Assembly: GCA_905182305.1 (NCBI GenBank)
Contig: CAJJBB010000003.1
Span: 62,001-126,000 of the forward strand
Origin: Flavobacteria bacterium MS024-2A
GTDB lineage: Bacteria > Bacteroidota > Bacteroidia > Flavobacteriales > Flavobacteriaceae
Length of the DNA: 64,000 bases
Direction of reading: 5' to 3'
Shown here piece after piece: positions 17,846 to 26,924 of this stretch. Each line of letters opens with the position of its first letter. Position 1 is the first letter of the stretch. The notes beneath the pieces are model-generated. The model did not search any database, had not been told where the DNA came from, and saw only the letters and a list, made by a program, of their open reading frames with translations. Made by a program: the position numbers and the translations under genes.

Positions 17846-19483
17846 ATGAAAAAAACAGGTTACATTTTGTTGGCGTTCATTTTGATGAATTCACTTTGGT
17901 CTCAGAGCCAAGGAGAGTTATTAGTATCTATAGATTCAATAAAAGTTAAAATTGGAGAGCAACTAAACTACACTCTTCAAGTAAAAGCGGATAGCACTGC
18001 ACAAGTTATTTTTCCAGAACAACCTATTTTTACTCCTTTTGAGCTTCTTGAAGAAAGTCTTGTAGACACCATTAAAATGCAATCTCATTATTTGTACACA
18101 AAAAGATATGCACTCATTCAATTCGATTCAGGCAATTATTTTTTACCACAACAGCAAGTATTAATTAATGGATTTTCTAAAATTGCAAAACTTATTCCTG
18201 TGAGGGTAGAGACAGTAGTTGTTGATACGCTTCAACAAAAATTATACGATATTAAGCCTTTAATAACTGTTGATAAGAATTATGAAGCATTTATCGTAAG
18301 GCTTCTTTGGAGTTCAGTGTTCTCACTAATTTTAGCAGGTATTTTATATGCATATTTCTTCCAAAAAAGGAGAAAAGAACTTCGAAAACGAGAGCTTCCT
18401 CCATTTGATAGAGCCATTGAAGAACTTAAAGCCTTGGAAGGAGAAAAACCCTCAGAACAAGATGAATACAAAAAATATTATTCTCGTTTAACAGATGTGG
18501 TTCGTCGTTATCTTGAAGAAGAGGCAAAAATAGACGCATTAGAAAGCACATCGGAGGAATTATTGGCAAAGCTAGAGATGCGTAAAGATGCAGGAACGTT
18601 AGATTTGGATCATGTTACATTGAAGAGTTTAAAAGAGGTTTTAAGAAATGCAGATTTGGTTAAATTCGCAAAATCAATGCCAGAATATAGAATTGCAAAT
18701 GAAGATCGAATTGCAGTTGAACATGTTGTAATTGAAACAAAAGAAGCTCTTCCAGATCCTACTGAGGAAGAGTTAAAACAAAAAGAGGCCTATCAAGAAC
18801 TCTTAGCCCAAAAGCGTAGAAAAGAACAATGGATATGGGGACTATCTGGTGTTGGACTTTTAACCGTTTTAGCCTTAACGATTTCAATGTTAGTTTATGG
18901 CTATTATCCAGTTAGAGATACGCTCTTTAAGTACCCTACGAAAGCTTTATCAAGTGGTCAATGGGTAAGCAGTCAATATGGAACCCCCCCCTTAAAAATT
19001 GAAACACCTAAAGTTTTGGCACGTGCCTCTCTTGAGTCAAAAACGCTTCAGCAGTTTAGTTTAGGGAACCTAGACAGCCCTTTTTATATAGACTTGTTGT
19101 TTGATTTTCCAAAACCAAATCTTCAAAAAAATCAAAATTCACAAAACAAAGCATCGATGCCAAATGATGCAGATGCAGAAAGAGGACAAGCTTTGATAAC
19201 ATCTATTATTTCTAATTTCGAAGTAAAAGGAGCAGTCAATATTTTAATGAAAAATGATGAACTAACCCTTCCTTCTGGAATACCTGTTGCTAAAATTTAT
19301 GGAACATTAGACTATCCTCGACAGGGAGAAAACGAAAAAGTACGGTGTAATTTCACTTCTCTATTGATAAACTTTGAAGAAGGAACAATTATAATTACCA
19401 TGATGTACGAAAAAGAAGATCGTTATGCGACTGAAATTGAGCAAAGAATAATTAATAGTATAGAATTGATAAAAGAACTATAA
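17846..19483 (+). CDS. Membrane protein of the Bat operon (DUF4381/BatD-like N-terminus)
   Basis: This 545-residue protein has a signal peptide (ILLAFILMNSLWSQ) and a periplasmic beta-rich domain resembling the BatD N-terminus. A first transmembrane helix follows at about 153-172 (LLWSSVFSLILAGILYAYFF), then a charged cytoplasmic segment of about 150 residues. A second helix lies at about 330-352 (IWGLSGVGLLTVLALTISML) and a C-terminal domain ends the protein. In flavobacteria a protein of this build sits between DUF58 and BatA. Its task is unknown; the layout suggests a link between the periplasmic BatD-like part and the MoxR/DUF58 proteins inside. Confidence 0.8.
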   Translation: MKKTGYILLAFILMNSLWSQSQGELLVSIDSIKVKIGEQLNYTLQVKADSTAQVIFPEQPIFTPFELLEESLVDTIKMQSHYLYTKRYALIQFDSGNYFLPQQQVLINGFSKIAKLIPVRVETVVVDTLQQKLYDIKPLITVDKNYEAFIVRLLWSSVFSLILAGILYAYFFQKRRKELRKRELPPFDRAIEELKALEGEKPSEQDEYKKYYSRLTDVVRRYLEEEAKIDALESTSEELLAKLEMRKDAGTLDLDHVTLKSLKEVLRNADLVKFAKSMPEYRIANEDRIAVEHVVIETKEALPDPTEEELKQKEAYQELLAQKRRKEQWIWGLSGVGLLTVLALTISMLVYGYYPVRDTLFKYPTKALSSGQWVSSQYGTPPLKIETPKVLARASLESKTLQQFSLGNLDSPFYIDLLFDFPKPNLQKNQNSQNKASMPNDADAERGQALITSIISNFEVKGAVNILMKNDELTLPSGIPVAKIYGTLDYPRQGENEKVRCNFTSLLINFEEGTIIITMMYEKEDRYATEIEQRIINSIELIKEL

Positions 19484-19487
19484 GTAA

Positions 19488-20492
19488 ATGTTTGAAGGTA
19501 TTTATTTTGCAAATCCAAACTATCTCTGGTTACTACTTGTATTACCAGCTGTTATTTTATGGCATTTATTTACATGGAGAAAAGCACAACCTGAACTTAA
19601 AATGTCCAGTCTTTCTGGTTTTTCAAAGCAAAAATCTTTTTTAAGTTTAATTTACCCAATTCTTTTTGCTTTTAGAATTTTAGCAATGACTTTAATTATT
19701 TTCGCAATTTCACGTCCTCAAACAGTAGATGTTTCTACTCGTACAAAAACAAATAATGGTATAGATATCGTTATGGCTATTGATGTTTCCTCAAGTATGT
19801 TGGCACAAGATTTGAAACCAGACCGTTTGAGTGCTTTAAAAAGAGTCGCAGCAACCTTTGTTGATGACAGGACTTCAGATCGAATTGGTTTGGTGGTTTA
19901 TGCTGGAGAAAGTTATACTAAAACTCCCATAACTAGTGATAAAAGTATTATTAAAGGGGCCTTGAGGGAAATTTCTTATCAAGGTCTCATAGAAGATGGA
20001 ACCGCTATTGGAATGGGATTGGCTACTTCCGTTAATCGATTAAAAGATAGTAGGGCAAAAAGCAAAGTAATTATTTTATTAACAGACGGAGTAAATAATT
20101 CTGGCTTTATTGATCCTAAAATTGCTACTGAGCTTGCAGTTGAATTTGACATTAAAACCTATACAATCGGTTTGGGAAGTAATGGAACTGCGCTCGCTCC
20201 TGTTGGTATTTTACCCAATGGAGAATTTCAATATGCCCTGACTAAAGTTGAAATTGATGAGCCCTTACTTAAGGAAATTGCTTCATCAACGGGAGGAATT
20301 TACTTTAGAGCTACTAATAACAAAAAGTTAGAAGAAATCTACGCAGAAATTAATAAGCTTGAAAAATCAGAAGTTGAAGAATTCAAGTATTATAATTATA
20401 CCGAAAAATATCGCTTATTGATAATTCTTGCCTTAGTTTTAATTACACTTGAATGGATTGGACGAAATTCACTATTTAAAAGTTTCATATAA
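19488..20492 (+). CDS. batA: BatA, vWA-domain membrane protein
   Basis: This 334-residue protein has an N-terminal helix (about 11-30), a second helix (about 58-76), and a vWA domain with a full MIDAS site (AIDVSSSM, DxSxS at 99-103; later TDGVNN). A C-terminal helix lies around 305-322. The domain should face the periplasm and bind a divalent ion and a partner protein. BatA is the hallmark of the Bacteroidota aerotolerance operon; loss of Bat genes affects oxygen or stress tolerance in some species. It is 4 bp after the preceding gene and abuts batB. Confidence 0.93.
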   Translation: MFEGIYFANPNYLWLLLVLPAVILWHLFTWRKAQPELKMSSLSGFSKQKSFLSLIYPILFAFRILAMTLIIFAISRPQTVDVSTRTKTNNGIDIVMAIDVSSSMLAQDLKPDRLSALKRVAATFVDDRTSDRIGLVVYAGESYTKTPITSDKSIIKGALREISYQGLIEDGTAIGMGLATSVNRLKDSRAKSKVIILLTDGVNNSGFIDPKIATELAVEFDIKTYTIGLGSNGTALAPVGILPNGEFQYALTKVEIDEPLLKEIASSTGGIYFRATNNKKLEEIYAEINKLEKSEVEEFKYYNYTEKYRLLIILALVLITLEWIGRNSLFKSFI

Positions 20493-21533
20493 ATGTATCA
20501 GATAGACGCTTATCAATATGTCTTCCTTCTAGTAATACTTCCTGTATTTTGGATATTCTATGCATTTGTTTTACGTTGGAAAAGAAAAACTCAAACTTTA
20601 TTTTTTAACCCAGTACTTTTAGATTTTTTAAGTTCAAATCGTTCAAAATTCAAACCAGGTTTAAAGTTATTAATATTTAGCCTTGCAATTTTTTTATTGG
20701 TTCTAGGTCTAATGAATCCAAAAATAGGTACTCAACTTGAAACTGTAAAGCGAGAGGGAGTAGATATTGTTTTTGCAATAGATGTTTCCAAAAGTATGCT
20801 TGCTGAAGATGTAGCTCCTAACCGCTTAGAAAAATCTAAACGCTTAGTTTCAGCTATTTTAAATCAATTGGCAAGTGATCGAATAGGAATAATAGCCTAT
20901 GCCGCACAGGCAATTCCTCAGCTTCCCATCACAACAGATTATAGTGCTGGCAAGATGTTCCTTCAAGCACTCAATACAGAAATGCTTTCCTCACAAGGAA
21001 CTGCTCTTGACAGTGCAATTGATTTGTCTGGAACGTTTTTTGATGATGAAGACCAAACCAATAGAGTTATATTTTTAATTTCAGATGGTGAAGATCATTC
21101 TGAAGAGGCTTCAAATGCTGCTTCAAGAGCAGCAGCATTAGGTATAAAAATCTTCACATTTGGAGTAGGTACTGAAGTTGGGGCTCCCATCCCACTCAAG
21201 CGAAATGGAGTGGTAGAGTCGTATAAAAAAGATTTTAATGGAGAAGTTGTTATTACAAAACGAAACCAAAAAATATTGGAAGCAATAGCATTAGCCACTG
21301 ATGGAAAATATCAGGATGGAAATGATACACAAGTGGTATTAGATTTTGTTTCAGAACAATTGAAAGCAATGGATAAAAAAGAATTTGAGGCTAAAAAATT
21401 TGTTAGTTATAAAGATCGTTTCCAACCCTTATTGATTGGAGCCTTATTCTTCTTAATATTCGACTTATTTTTGTTTGAGACTCAAACAAAATGGATTAAG
21501 AAATTGAACTTATTTAATGAAAATGAAGAATAA
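20493..21533 (+). CDS. batB: BatB, vWA-domain membrane protein
   Basis: This 346-residue protein has the same layout as BatA: two N-terminal helices (about 9-27 and 57-74), a vWA domain with AIDVSKSML (DxSxS at 97-101) and SDGEDHSEEA, and a C-terminal helix (about 312-330). The second ring of charged residues after SDGED is typical of BatB. It directly follows batA with no gap and overlaps batC by 17 bp, so all are translated together. Confidence 0.93.
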   Translation: MYQIDAYQYVFLLVILPVFWIFYAFVLRWKRKTQTLFFNPVLLDFLSSNRSKFKPGLKLLIFSLAIFLLVLGLMNPKIGTQLETVKREGVDIVFAIDVSKSMLAEDVAPNRLEKSKRLVSAILNQLASDRIGIIAYAAQAIPQLPITTDYSAGKMFLQALNTEMLSSQGTALDSAIDLSGTFFDDEDQTNRVIFLISDGEDHSEEASNAASRAAALGIKIFTFGVGTEVGAPIPLKRNGVVESYKKDFNGEVVITKRNQKILEAIALATDGKYQDGNDTQVVLDFVSEQLKAMDKKEFEAKKFVSYKDRFQPLLIGALFFLIFDLFLFETQTKWIKKLNLFNENEE

Positions 21534-22347
21534 GCTTTTTATAATATTATTGTGCTTTTTTTCCTTTGGTTTTTCTCAAGAAGGAAAAGTGATAAATCAT
21601 ATTTTCAAAGGCAATGAAAACGCCCAAGAAAAAGAATATATTGAGGCCGAAAAAGCGTATCGTGAAGCACTTTCTCTCGCTCCTGAGAAAGCTAAGGCAC
21701 TATTTAATCTTGGAAATACCCATTTTCTTGACAAAAAATATCAAGAAGCATCACAACGTTTTTTTCAAACACAAAAATTTGCAACTTCAAAAGAAGATAA
21801 ACACAAAGCATTCCATAATATGGGAAATGTTTACATGCAAGAAAAGGATTATCAAAAAGCAGTAGAGGCATATAAAAGCGCCTTACGCAATAATTCTTAT
21901 GATGAAGAAACACGTTATAATTATGCATTAGCTAAAGAGCTTTTGGAGAAAGAGAAACCTCCTGAGGAACAAGAGCAGGACGATAAAAAAGATAAAAACG
22001 AGCAGCAAGATAAAGACCAGGAAGATCAAAAAGAAGAAGATAAGGATCAAGAGGGTGAAGAAGAAAATAAAGATGAAAAGAATCCAGATAAAGAAGACGA
22101 TAAAGGAGAAGAGTCAGACGATCAAGGCAAGCCTAAAAACGAAGGTGATCAAAAAAAAGATGAAAAGCCCAATGAATCTAAGGACAAACCTCAAGAAAAA
22201 AAACAACCTCCAAGAGATGGTCAACTCTCACCTCAGCAAGTTCAAAGTTTGTTAGAGGCTATGAATAATCAGGAAAAGAAAGTTCAAGATAAAGTAAACG
22301 CTAAAAAAGTTAAAGGAGTACCTGTTAGAGGGAAAAAAGATTGGTGA
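21517..22347 (+). CDS. batC: BatC, TPR protein with a charged low-complexity tail
   Basis: This 276-residue protein has a signal peptide, then about three TPR repeats (residues 30-145, for example KALFNLGNTHFLDKKYQEAS). From about residue 146 to 235 it is a run of Lys, Glu, Asp and Gln with few other residues, such as KDQEDQKEEDKDQEGEEENK. The tail is likely disordered. The ATG at 21517 lies 17 bp inside batB; a second ATG at 21523 is also possible. The protein is exported and probably scaffolds BatA/BatB/BatD through its TPRs. Confidence 0.88.
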   Translation: MKMKNKLFIILLCFFSFGFSQEGKVINHIFKGNENAQEKEYIEAEKAYREALSLAPEKAKALFNLGNTHFLDKKYQEASQRFFQTQKFATSKEDKHKAFHNMGNVYMQEKDYQKAVEAYKSALRNNSYDEETRYNYALAKELLEKEKPPEEQEQDDKKDKNEQQDKDQEDQKEEDKDQEGEEENKDEKNPDKEDDKGEESDDQGKPKNEGDQKKDEKPNESKDKPQEKKQPPRDGQLSPQQVQSLLEAMNNQEKKVQDKVNAKKVKGVPVRGKKDW

Positions 22348-24122
22348 TTATGACTCAGCATTTGGTTTCACGATTATTACTTTGTTTAATCTTTTTAGTG
22401 AGTGTAAACATACAATCACAAATTAGTTTTGATGCCAAAGTGAGCAAAAAACGTTTGGGATTAAATGAACGCCTTCGTGTTGATTTTGTAATGAACGAAA
22501 ATGGAGACGATTTCACCCCCCCTCCTTTTACCAATTTTCAAATCGTTAGTGGACCACAACAATCAGTAAGCAGATCCTGGGTTAATGGGGTGCGTAGTTT
22601 TTCTAAAACCTACACCTATTTTTTAACGCCAAAACGAAAAGGAAAAGTAACCCTTGGTCAAGCTGTAATAGTTATTAAAGGGGAAGTATATAAAACCCTA
22701 CCCATTCCATTAGAAGTAACATCAGCAGTAGAAAAGCCAAACGATCCAAATAATATTGATTATATCACTGATCAAAATATTCGTCTTGTTGCAGAAATTT
22801 CAAATACTCAACCATATTTAAACGAAGGAATTACAGTTTTATATAAGCTCTATTTTAGAAACCCCATATCTATTTCTGATGTGCAGGAGTTAGAATCACC
22901 TAGTTATGGAGATTTTTGGAGTCATTTAATTAAGATAGGACAAGTACGAGTAAATACAAGAGGAGAATATAAAGGAGAGCCCTTTAATGAAGTTGTTTGG
23001 CGGAAAGTTGTACTGTATCCTCAAAAAACAGGAAAACTTGATATAGAGCCTTTATCTCTTAATTTAAGCTTAAGTGTACCAAGTGATCGCCGTGATTTAT
23101 TTGGTAGAAGAATTCTTACCCAAGGACAAAAAACTATTTCTGCAGGGAGAAGGGTTATAAATGTGAAGTCATTACCTGAAAAAAATAAACCTACAGACTA
23201 TACAGGTGCAGTTGGTTCATTTGATTTTGATGTTATCATTGATAAAAATGCCCTAAAAGCCTCTGAATCCTTTCAAGCAAAAATTAAAGTAAAAGGGAAA
23301 GGTAATCTGAAACTTTTTAATTTACCCTCAATAAATGTTCCCAACACACTTGAAGTATATGAACCAGAGCATTCGGAAAATGTAAAAATTTCACTCTCGG
23401 GAATGGAAGGTACAATTGAAGATACCTATACAATAGTCCCAAAATATCAAGGAAAATATCCCATTCCCCCTGTTCAGTTTTCATATTTTGACCCAAAGAC
23501 ATCTAATTATAAGACATTGCGTTCACAAGATTTATTAGTTGATGTTTTTGAAGGACCCCTAGCGGGAAGTAATACTAATCAAGAAAAAGTTGAAACCAAA
23601 CAAATAATCTCTACAAAAGAAAATTCTTTTAGGTTTATTCAATTAGACACTCAACTCTTCCCGATTAAAAAAAATAAATTTTGGTTGAGTTTGAACTTTT
23701 TCATATTGTTAGTATTACCAATAGGCCTACTTTTAATAGTAATTTTTATTAAGCGTTTTATTCTTAAGCAAACAACAGATAGTGCTAATAATAAACAAAA
23801 ACAATCTCAACGACTCGCAAGTAAATATTTAAGTTCTGCTAAAAAAGCCTTTCACGATCAAGTTATTTTTTATGAAGCTTTAGAGCGTGCTTTACATAAT
23901 TATTTAAAAGCAAAACTTAAGATTGAAACTACCGAAATGAGTAAAGAAAAAATTGAACGTTTGTTGCTTGATAAAAAAGTAAATGGTCAATCGGCTATTA
24001 ATTTTATAGTGGTTATTGAAAATTGTGAATTGGCACGTTATGCACCAGATTCATCTGTAAGTATTAAAGGAGATTATCAAAAAGCAATTAGTGTGATTGC
24101 TTCAATAGACCGACAATTATGA
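22341..24122 (+). CDS. batD: BatD, protein oxygen tolerance protein
   Basis: This 593-residue protein has a signal peptide (LLLCLIFLVSVNIQS) and several Ig-like beta domains that form the BatD family core, with KKRLGLNERLRVDFVMNENG near the start. One transmembrane helix (about 448-470, FWLSLNFFILLVLPIGLLLI) precedes a short cytoplasmic helical domain (LERALHNYLKAKLKIE). It overlaps batC by 7 bp and batE by 4 bp. The ATG at 22341 gives MVIMTQ; an ATG at 22350 is also possible. Confidence 0.9.
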   Translation: MVIMTQHLVSRLLLCLIFLVSVNIQSQISFDAKVSKKRLGLNERLRVDFVMNENGDDFTPPPFTNFQIVSGPQQSVSRSWVNGVRSFSKTYTYFLTPKRKGKVTLGQAVIVIKGEVYKTLPIPLEVTSAVEKPNDPNNIDYITDQNIRLVAEISNTQPYLNEGITVLYKLYFRNPISISDVQELESPSYGDFWSHLIKIGQVRVNTRGEYKGEPFNEVVWRKVVLYPQKTGKLDIEPLSLNLSLSVPSDRRDLFGRRILTQGQKTISAGRRVINVKSLPEKNKPTDYTGAVGSFDFDVIIDKNALKASESFQAKIKVKGKGNLKLFNLPSINVPNTLEVYEPEHSENVKISLSGMEGTIEDTYTIVPKYQGKYPIPPVQFSYFDPKTSNYKTLRSQDLLVDVFEGPLAGSNTNQEKVETKQIISTKENSFRFIQLDTQLFPIKKNKFWLSLNFFILLVLPIGLLLIVIFIKRFILKQTTDSANNKQKQSQRLASKYLSSAKKAFHDQVIFYEALERALHNYLKAKLKIETTEMSKEKIERLLLDKKVNGQSAINFIVVIENCELARYAPDSSVSIKGDYQKAISVIASIDRQL

Positions 24123-24907
24123 GAAAAATTTTTAACATAAAATACGGTGTACTAACTTTAATAATTTTCTTTATTGTAAGCACTCTTTCTTTAAAAGCTC
24201 AGGCTCCTGTAGCTCCTTTATTTGAAGAAGGAAATACAGCATACAATGAAGGAGATTTTTCTAAAGCGGTGTCTTTATATGAACTAACACTTCTTAGTGG
24301 GAAACACAGTGCAGCACTTTATTTTAATCTTGGAAACGCTTATTACCGGTTGAATAAAGTTGCAGAGAGTATTTACTATTATGAAAAAGCAAAGCAATTA
24401 GAACCAAAAAACGAAGATTTTAAAGTCAATAGTGCTTTTGCAAAAAACATGACTATTGATGCAATTGAACCACTTCCAGAATCACAATTATCACAGTTTC
24501 AAAAGGCACTTTATGTTTTAGCCAATACTTCAATTTGGTCTAAGATTGTTATTTTATTTATGTGGCTATTTGCAATATTTTTTAGCATCTATTTGTTGAA
24601 TAAAACAGCAAAACTCAAGAGACTTTTTTTTGTATTATCTCTTTTTTCTATAGTTTTATTTATGGGTAGTTTTACCATTAAATTCTTCGCAAACGCAGAA
24701 CAGGATAACAAAGAATATGCTATCATATTTTCAAATGAAATAAATAGTTGGTCAGAGCCAAATTTGAGAGCTGAAATACAATTTACCCTGCATGAAGGAA
24801 CTAAAGTAGAGCTTTTAGATTCTCTTGATGAATGGAAAAAAATACGAATTGCAAATGGTTCCGAAGGTTGGATAAAAAATGCTTCTTTAAAAAGCTTAAA
24901 TAATTAG
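24119..24907 (+). CDS. batE: BatE, TPR and SH3-domain protein
   Basis: This 262-residue protein has a signal-like N-terminal helix, then two TPR units (about residues 35-105, with LYFNLGNAYYRLNKVAESIYYYEKA). Two transmembrane helices follow at about 139-157 and 166-184. The last 60 residues form a bacterial SH3 domain (WSEPNLRAEIQFTLHEGTKVELLD, then GSEGWIKNASLK). It ends the operon and converges on cvpA with a 4-bp stop-codon overlap, leaving no space for a terminator. Confidence 0.88.
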   Translation: MRKIFNIKYGVLTLIIFFIVSTLSLKAQAPVAPLFEEGNTAYNEGDFSKAVSLYELTLLSGKHSAALYFNLGNAYYRLNKVAESIYYYEKAKQLEPKNEDFKVNSAFAKNMTIDAIEPLPESQLSQFQKALYVLANTSIWSKIVILFMWLFAIFFSIYLLNKTAKLKRLFFVLSLFSIVLFMGSFTIKFFANAEQDNKEYAIIFSNEINSWSEPNLRAEIQFTLHEGTKVELLDSLDEWKKIRIANGSEGWIKNASLKSLNN

Positions 24908-25413
24908 TTGTTAAATGATATTTTGATTGCTTCACTTTGCTTTATCCAATTAAATAAAAATTCGCCCATTTCTTTAAGTATAGTATAAGAAAATGAAGTT
25001 TTAAGAACCGAATCTTCCAGTAGGGTTAGGATTTGATTTACTTCTTTAAAAACAAGCGTCAATGCACAGAGTATAAGCATCCATTTTAGAGTTCCAAATA
25101 AAGCTCCCAATAAACGATTTATTCCACCTAATAATATAACTTTAAGAGCTTTGGTTAACATTTTAGCAAAAAGAGAAATTATATAAACAATCCCAATAAA
25201 AAGAAGTATGAAACTTACTATTTGAATTATTTTAGGCTCCCAATCAATATAAATCACAAGGTAATTTCCTAGAATTCCAGAAAATTTAAAAGCCCCTGTA
25301 ATTCCAACTCCAAGAGCAATCATTCCTGATACCTCAACAATAAAGCCTTTCTTAAAGCCACTAATAAGCCCATAAGTAACTATGATTAAGACCACAACAT
25401 CAAACATATTCAT
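24904..25413 (-). CDS. CvpA-family membrane protein
   Basis: This 169-residue protein has four hydrophobic helices and starts MNMFDVVVLIIVTYGLISGFKKGFI, the typical CvpA opening with the short basic loop after helix 1. In enterobacteria CvpA supports colicin V export and envelope stress resistance; its role here is unknown. Its stop codon interlocks with that of batE. Confidence 0.88.
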   Translation of the reverse strand: MNMFDVVVLIIVTYGLISGFKKGFIVEVSGMIALGVGITGAFKFSGILGNYLVIYIDWEPKIIQIVSFILLFIGIVYIISLFAKMLTKALKVILLGGINRLLGALFGTLKWMLILCALTLVFKEVNQILTLLEDSVLKTSFSYTILKEMGEFLFNWIKQSEAIKISFNN

Positions 25414-25504
25414 ATAGCTAAAATACTGTTTTTAAAGCTTAAAAAAATTTAACAGACAAGAGATTAGAAAGTATAAACTGGTTTTTACAATCAAGAATTT
25501 TTTC

Positions 25505-25862
25505 TAAAAACATATATTTAAACATCCTAAAAGAAGGAAGAAATTTAGAATTAAAAGACCGTTGGCACTGTTTAATAACTTGGTTAAAAGATAAATTTTA
25601 AGATGGAGAAGCCTTAGATGTAGAAGGGATATTAAATCTCATTGGTTTACAATAATTTGGAAAACCTCACTAAAAGTTTATAACAAGAATAAAGTAAACC
25701 TAATTCACATATGTGTTTACTCTATTTTGGAGCCCTATGAATAACATAAATTTGAATATCTTGATGGTTAGGGTTGACTTCATTTTGAACTAGTAGAGCC
25801 CTTGTCATTCCCTTGCCCGGGGAGCAAAATATTTTAATAATAGGAGCTATAGTAGATTAATT
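25505..25862 (+). pseudogene. Decayed pseudogene of a small conserved flavobacterial protein
   Basis: Most of the 494-bp gap between cvpA and pheS is a coding sequence in ruins. One frame reads ILKEGRNLELKDRWHCLITW and then LKDKF, stop, DGEALDVEGILNLIGLQ, stop, FGKP. A second frame continues with NKVNLIHICVYSILEPYE, stop, HKFEYLDG, then TAG and TGA near a spot where Trp would be expected, then LHFELVEPLSF. A third ends in EQNILIIGAIVD. The pieces line up with a small conserved protein of unknown function that I recall from Flavobacteriaceae, although I cannot search for it. Several stops plus two frame changes mean real decay, unlike the single-base breaks elsewhere. Confidence 0.7.
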
Positions 25863-25895
25863 TGTTAAGCAGGGTGTCATTTCATAAAACTACTT

Positions 25896-25903
25896 TATTT
25901 TTG
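25896..25903 (+). promoter_or_regulatory. -7 box (TATTTTTG) 4 bp before pheS start
   Basis: TATTTTTG matches TAnnTTTG and ends only 4 bp before the pheS ATG at 25908. Transcription normally begins several bases after this box, so the mRNA would start at or next to the ATG. No recognisable Shine-Dalgarno precedes the ATG, which is consistent with a leaderless transcript. Confidence 0.5.
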
Positions 25904-25907
25904 CAGT

Positions 25908-26924
25908 ATGATTGAACGAGTTAAAAAATATCTTGAAGAAGTTAATTCTTTTTCAAGTACTGATGCTCTTACTATAGAAAAGTTTAGAGTTAGTTATTCT
26001 GGAAAGAAGGGAATTCTTGCCACTTTATTCGCTGCCTTTAGAGAGGTACCGGTTGAAGAGAAGAAAGCTTTTGGGCAAGAACTTAACGTATTAAAAAATG
26101 CTGTTTCTGAAAAGATAAAGGAACTTCAATCACAACTTAAAAGCACTGGAGGAAAGTCAAGTATTTCAGATCCTACTAGAACTCCTTTTCCAATCCAAAC
26201 TGGAAATAGACATCCACTTTCGGTGGTTAAAAATAGAATCATTGACATTTTTACCCAAATTGGTTTTACTATTTCTGAAGGTCCCGAAATTGAAGATGAT
26301 TGGCATAATTTTACGGCTTTAAATCTTCCAGAGCATCATCCGGCTAGAGACATGCAGGATACTTTTTTTATTCAAACAGATCCAGATATTTTATTGCGCA
26401 CCCATACTTCTTCGGTACAGGTTCGTTATATGGAAAAAAATCAACCTCCAATTAGAACCATTTCTCCAGGCAGAGTTTTTAGGAATGAGGCAATTTCTTC
26501 AAGAGCCCACTGTATATTTCATCAAATTGAAGGTCTTTATATTGCCAAAGATGTTTCGTTTTCCGATTTAAAGCAGACCTTAAGGTATTTTACAGAATCT
26601 CTTTTCGGAAATTCTAAAATTCGACTACGCCCATCTTATTTTCCTTTTACAGAGCCCAGTGCAGAGGTCGATATTTATTGGGGGTTAGAAACAGAAGTAG
26701 ATTATAGAATAACAAAAGGAACTGGGTGGTTGGAGATTATGGGTTGTGGAATGGTAGATCCAAATGTATTGAAAAACTGTGGTATTGATCCTGATGAATA
26801 TTCAGGTTTTGCTTTTGGAATGGGAATAGAGAGAATAGCTATGTTAATATATCAAATTAGTGATATTCGGTTGTTTTTTGAAAATGACGTACGCTTTTTA
26901 AAACAATTTAAAGGAACCCTTTAG
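25908..26924 (+). CDS. pheS: Phenylalanine--tRNA ligase alpha subunit
   Basis: This 338-residue protein opens with the alpha-subunit coiled-coil domain (about 1-85). The class II catalytic core follows, with HPLSVVKNRIIDIFTQIGF near 104-122, GPEIEDDWHNF, the RTHTSSVQVR motif, GRVFRNEAIS near residue 185 and FGMGIERIAML at the end (motif 3). It charges tRNA-Phe in complex with PheT, which is not in the window. It converges on gpsA with a 4-bp stop overlap. Confidence 0.95.
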   Translation: MIERVKKYLEEVNSFSSTDALTIEKFRVSYSGKKGILATLFAAFREVPVEEKKAFGQELNVLKNAVSEKIKELQSQLKSTGGKSSISDPTRTPFPIQTGNRHPLSVVKNRIIDIFTQIGFTISEGPEIEDDWHNFTALNLPEHHPARDMQDTFFIQTDPDILLRTHTSSVQVRYMEKNQPPIRTISPGRVFRNEAISSRAHCIFHQIEGLYIAKDVSFSDLKQTLRYFTESLFGNSKIRLRPSYFPFTEPSAEVDIYWGLETEVDYRITKGTGWLEIMGCGMVDPNVLKNCGIDPDEYSGFAFGMGIERIAMLIYQISDIRLFFENDVRFLKQFKGTL

